5,807 nt of DNA from an uncultured Eubacteriales bacterium. GTDB taxonomy: Bacteria > Bacillota > Clostridia > UBA1381 > UBA9506. The stretch spans positions 1 to 5,807 of the forward strand of contig CABSKZ010000188.1 in NCBI GenBank assembly GCA_902478395.1, given 5' to 3'. Position 1 is the stretch's first letter. Each line of letters opens with the position of its first letter. This document shows positions 5,740-5,807 of this stretch, one piece after another. The notes beneath the pieces are model-generated. The model was not told the origin of the DNA, did no database searches, and was given only the letters and a program-made list of their open reading frames with translations. The position numbers and the translations under genes are program-made.

Positions 5740-5771
5740 ATAGAAACTTAGGAGGCAATATATATTGCACT

Positions 5772-5807
5772 TTGAACAGAAAAAACTTTAATCCTGAAGA
5801 ACTTCGG
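5772..5807 (+). CDS. Possible 5' end of a further gene, running out of the window
   Basis: A frame starting at TTG 5772 stays open to the end of the window and reads MNRKNFNPEELR, a protein-like beginning. A consensus AGGAGG at 5750-5755 lies upstream, but the 16-base spacer is too long for normal initiation. The TTG at 5765, with ideal spacing, leads to a stop after eight codons. Only twelve codons are visible, so the product cannot be named; either a start codon or the reading frame near 5756-5771 is unusual, or this is not a gene. Confidence 0.3.
   Translation, partial: MNRKNFNPEELR

Noticed and set aside
1..5807. CRISPR array, insertion sequence, tRNA, phage or toxin-antitoxin module
   Set aside because: I found no regularly spaced repeats, terminal inverted repeats with transposase, cloverleaf-like tRNA sequence or recognisable small toxin/antitoxin pair on reading both strands.

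Overview
The window looks like chromosomal DNA of an anaerobic Firmicute of the class Clostridia, perhaps Oscillospiraceae or Lachnospiraceae-like. The basis is strong AGGAGG-type ribosome binding sites before nearly every gene, use of TTG and GTG starts, mid-range base composition, the clostridial style of the thiamin gene set, and a neighbouring UROD-like/AraC pair. The class assignment is inference; no rRNA or other taxonomic marker is present.

Left part (1-3226, + strand): the 3' end of a gene for an archaeal-type cofactor-independent phosphoglycerate mutase (ApgM family) is followed, after about 40 bases without a terminator, by a compact run of four genes: thiM (hydroxyethylthiazole kinase), thiE (thiamin phosphate synthase), a HAD-family phosphatase, and thiD (HMP/HMP-P kinase). 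thiM/thiE and HAD/thiD overlap, and thiE and thiD start at TTG and GTG with good ribosome binding sites. The set is a thiamin salvage/assembly module: ThiM phosphorylates thiazole alcohol, ThiD makes HMP-PP, ThiE joins the two to thiamin monophosphate, and the HAD enzyme is the natural candidate to dephosphorylate it to thiamin. A long hairpin with T-runs on both sides closes the operon and probably also stops transcription arriving from the opposite side.

Middle and right part (3227-5577): after a gene-free spacer, a minus-strand gene encodes a 369-residue UROD-superfamily protein (cobalamin-dependent methyltransferase-like, not HemE). It is divergent from a plus-strand AraC-family regulator with an N-terminal cupin-like domain. 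The 200-base intergenic region holds a near-consensus promoter for the regulator, an extended -10 candidate for the UROD-like gene, an 8-base direct repeat next to the regulator's -35 box, and a small perfect inverted repeat. The layout suggests local control of the UROD-like gene by the AraC protein.

Right edge (5578-5807): no complete sizeable gene. It holds a possible 14-codon peptide, a terminator-like hairpin with a T7 run, another stem-loop, a consensus AGGAGG, and what may be the first codons of a further gene running out of the window.

I do not see a clearly new system. The best leads are the HAD phosphatase as a dedicated thiamin-monophosphate phosphatase, the uncharacterised UROD-like/AraC pair with its operator-like repeats, and the leader-like region at the right edge.
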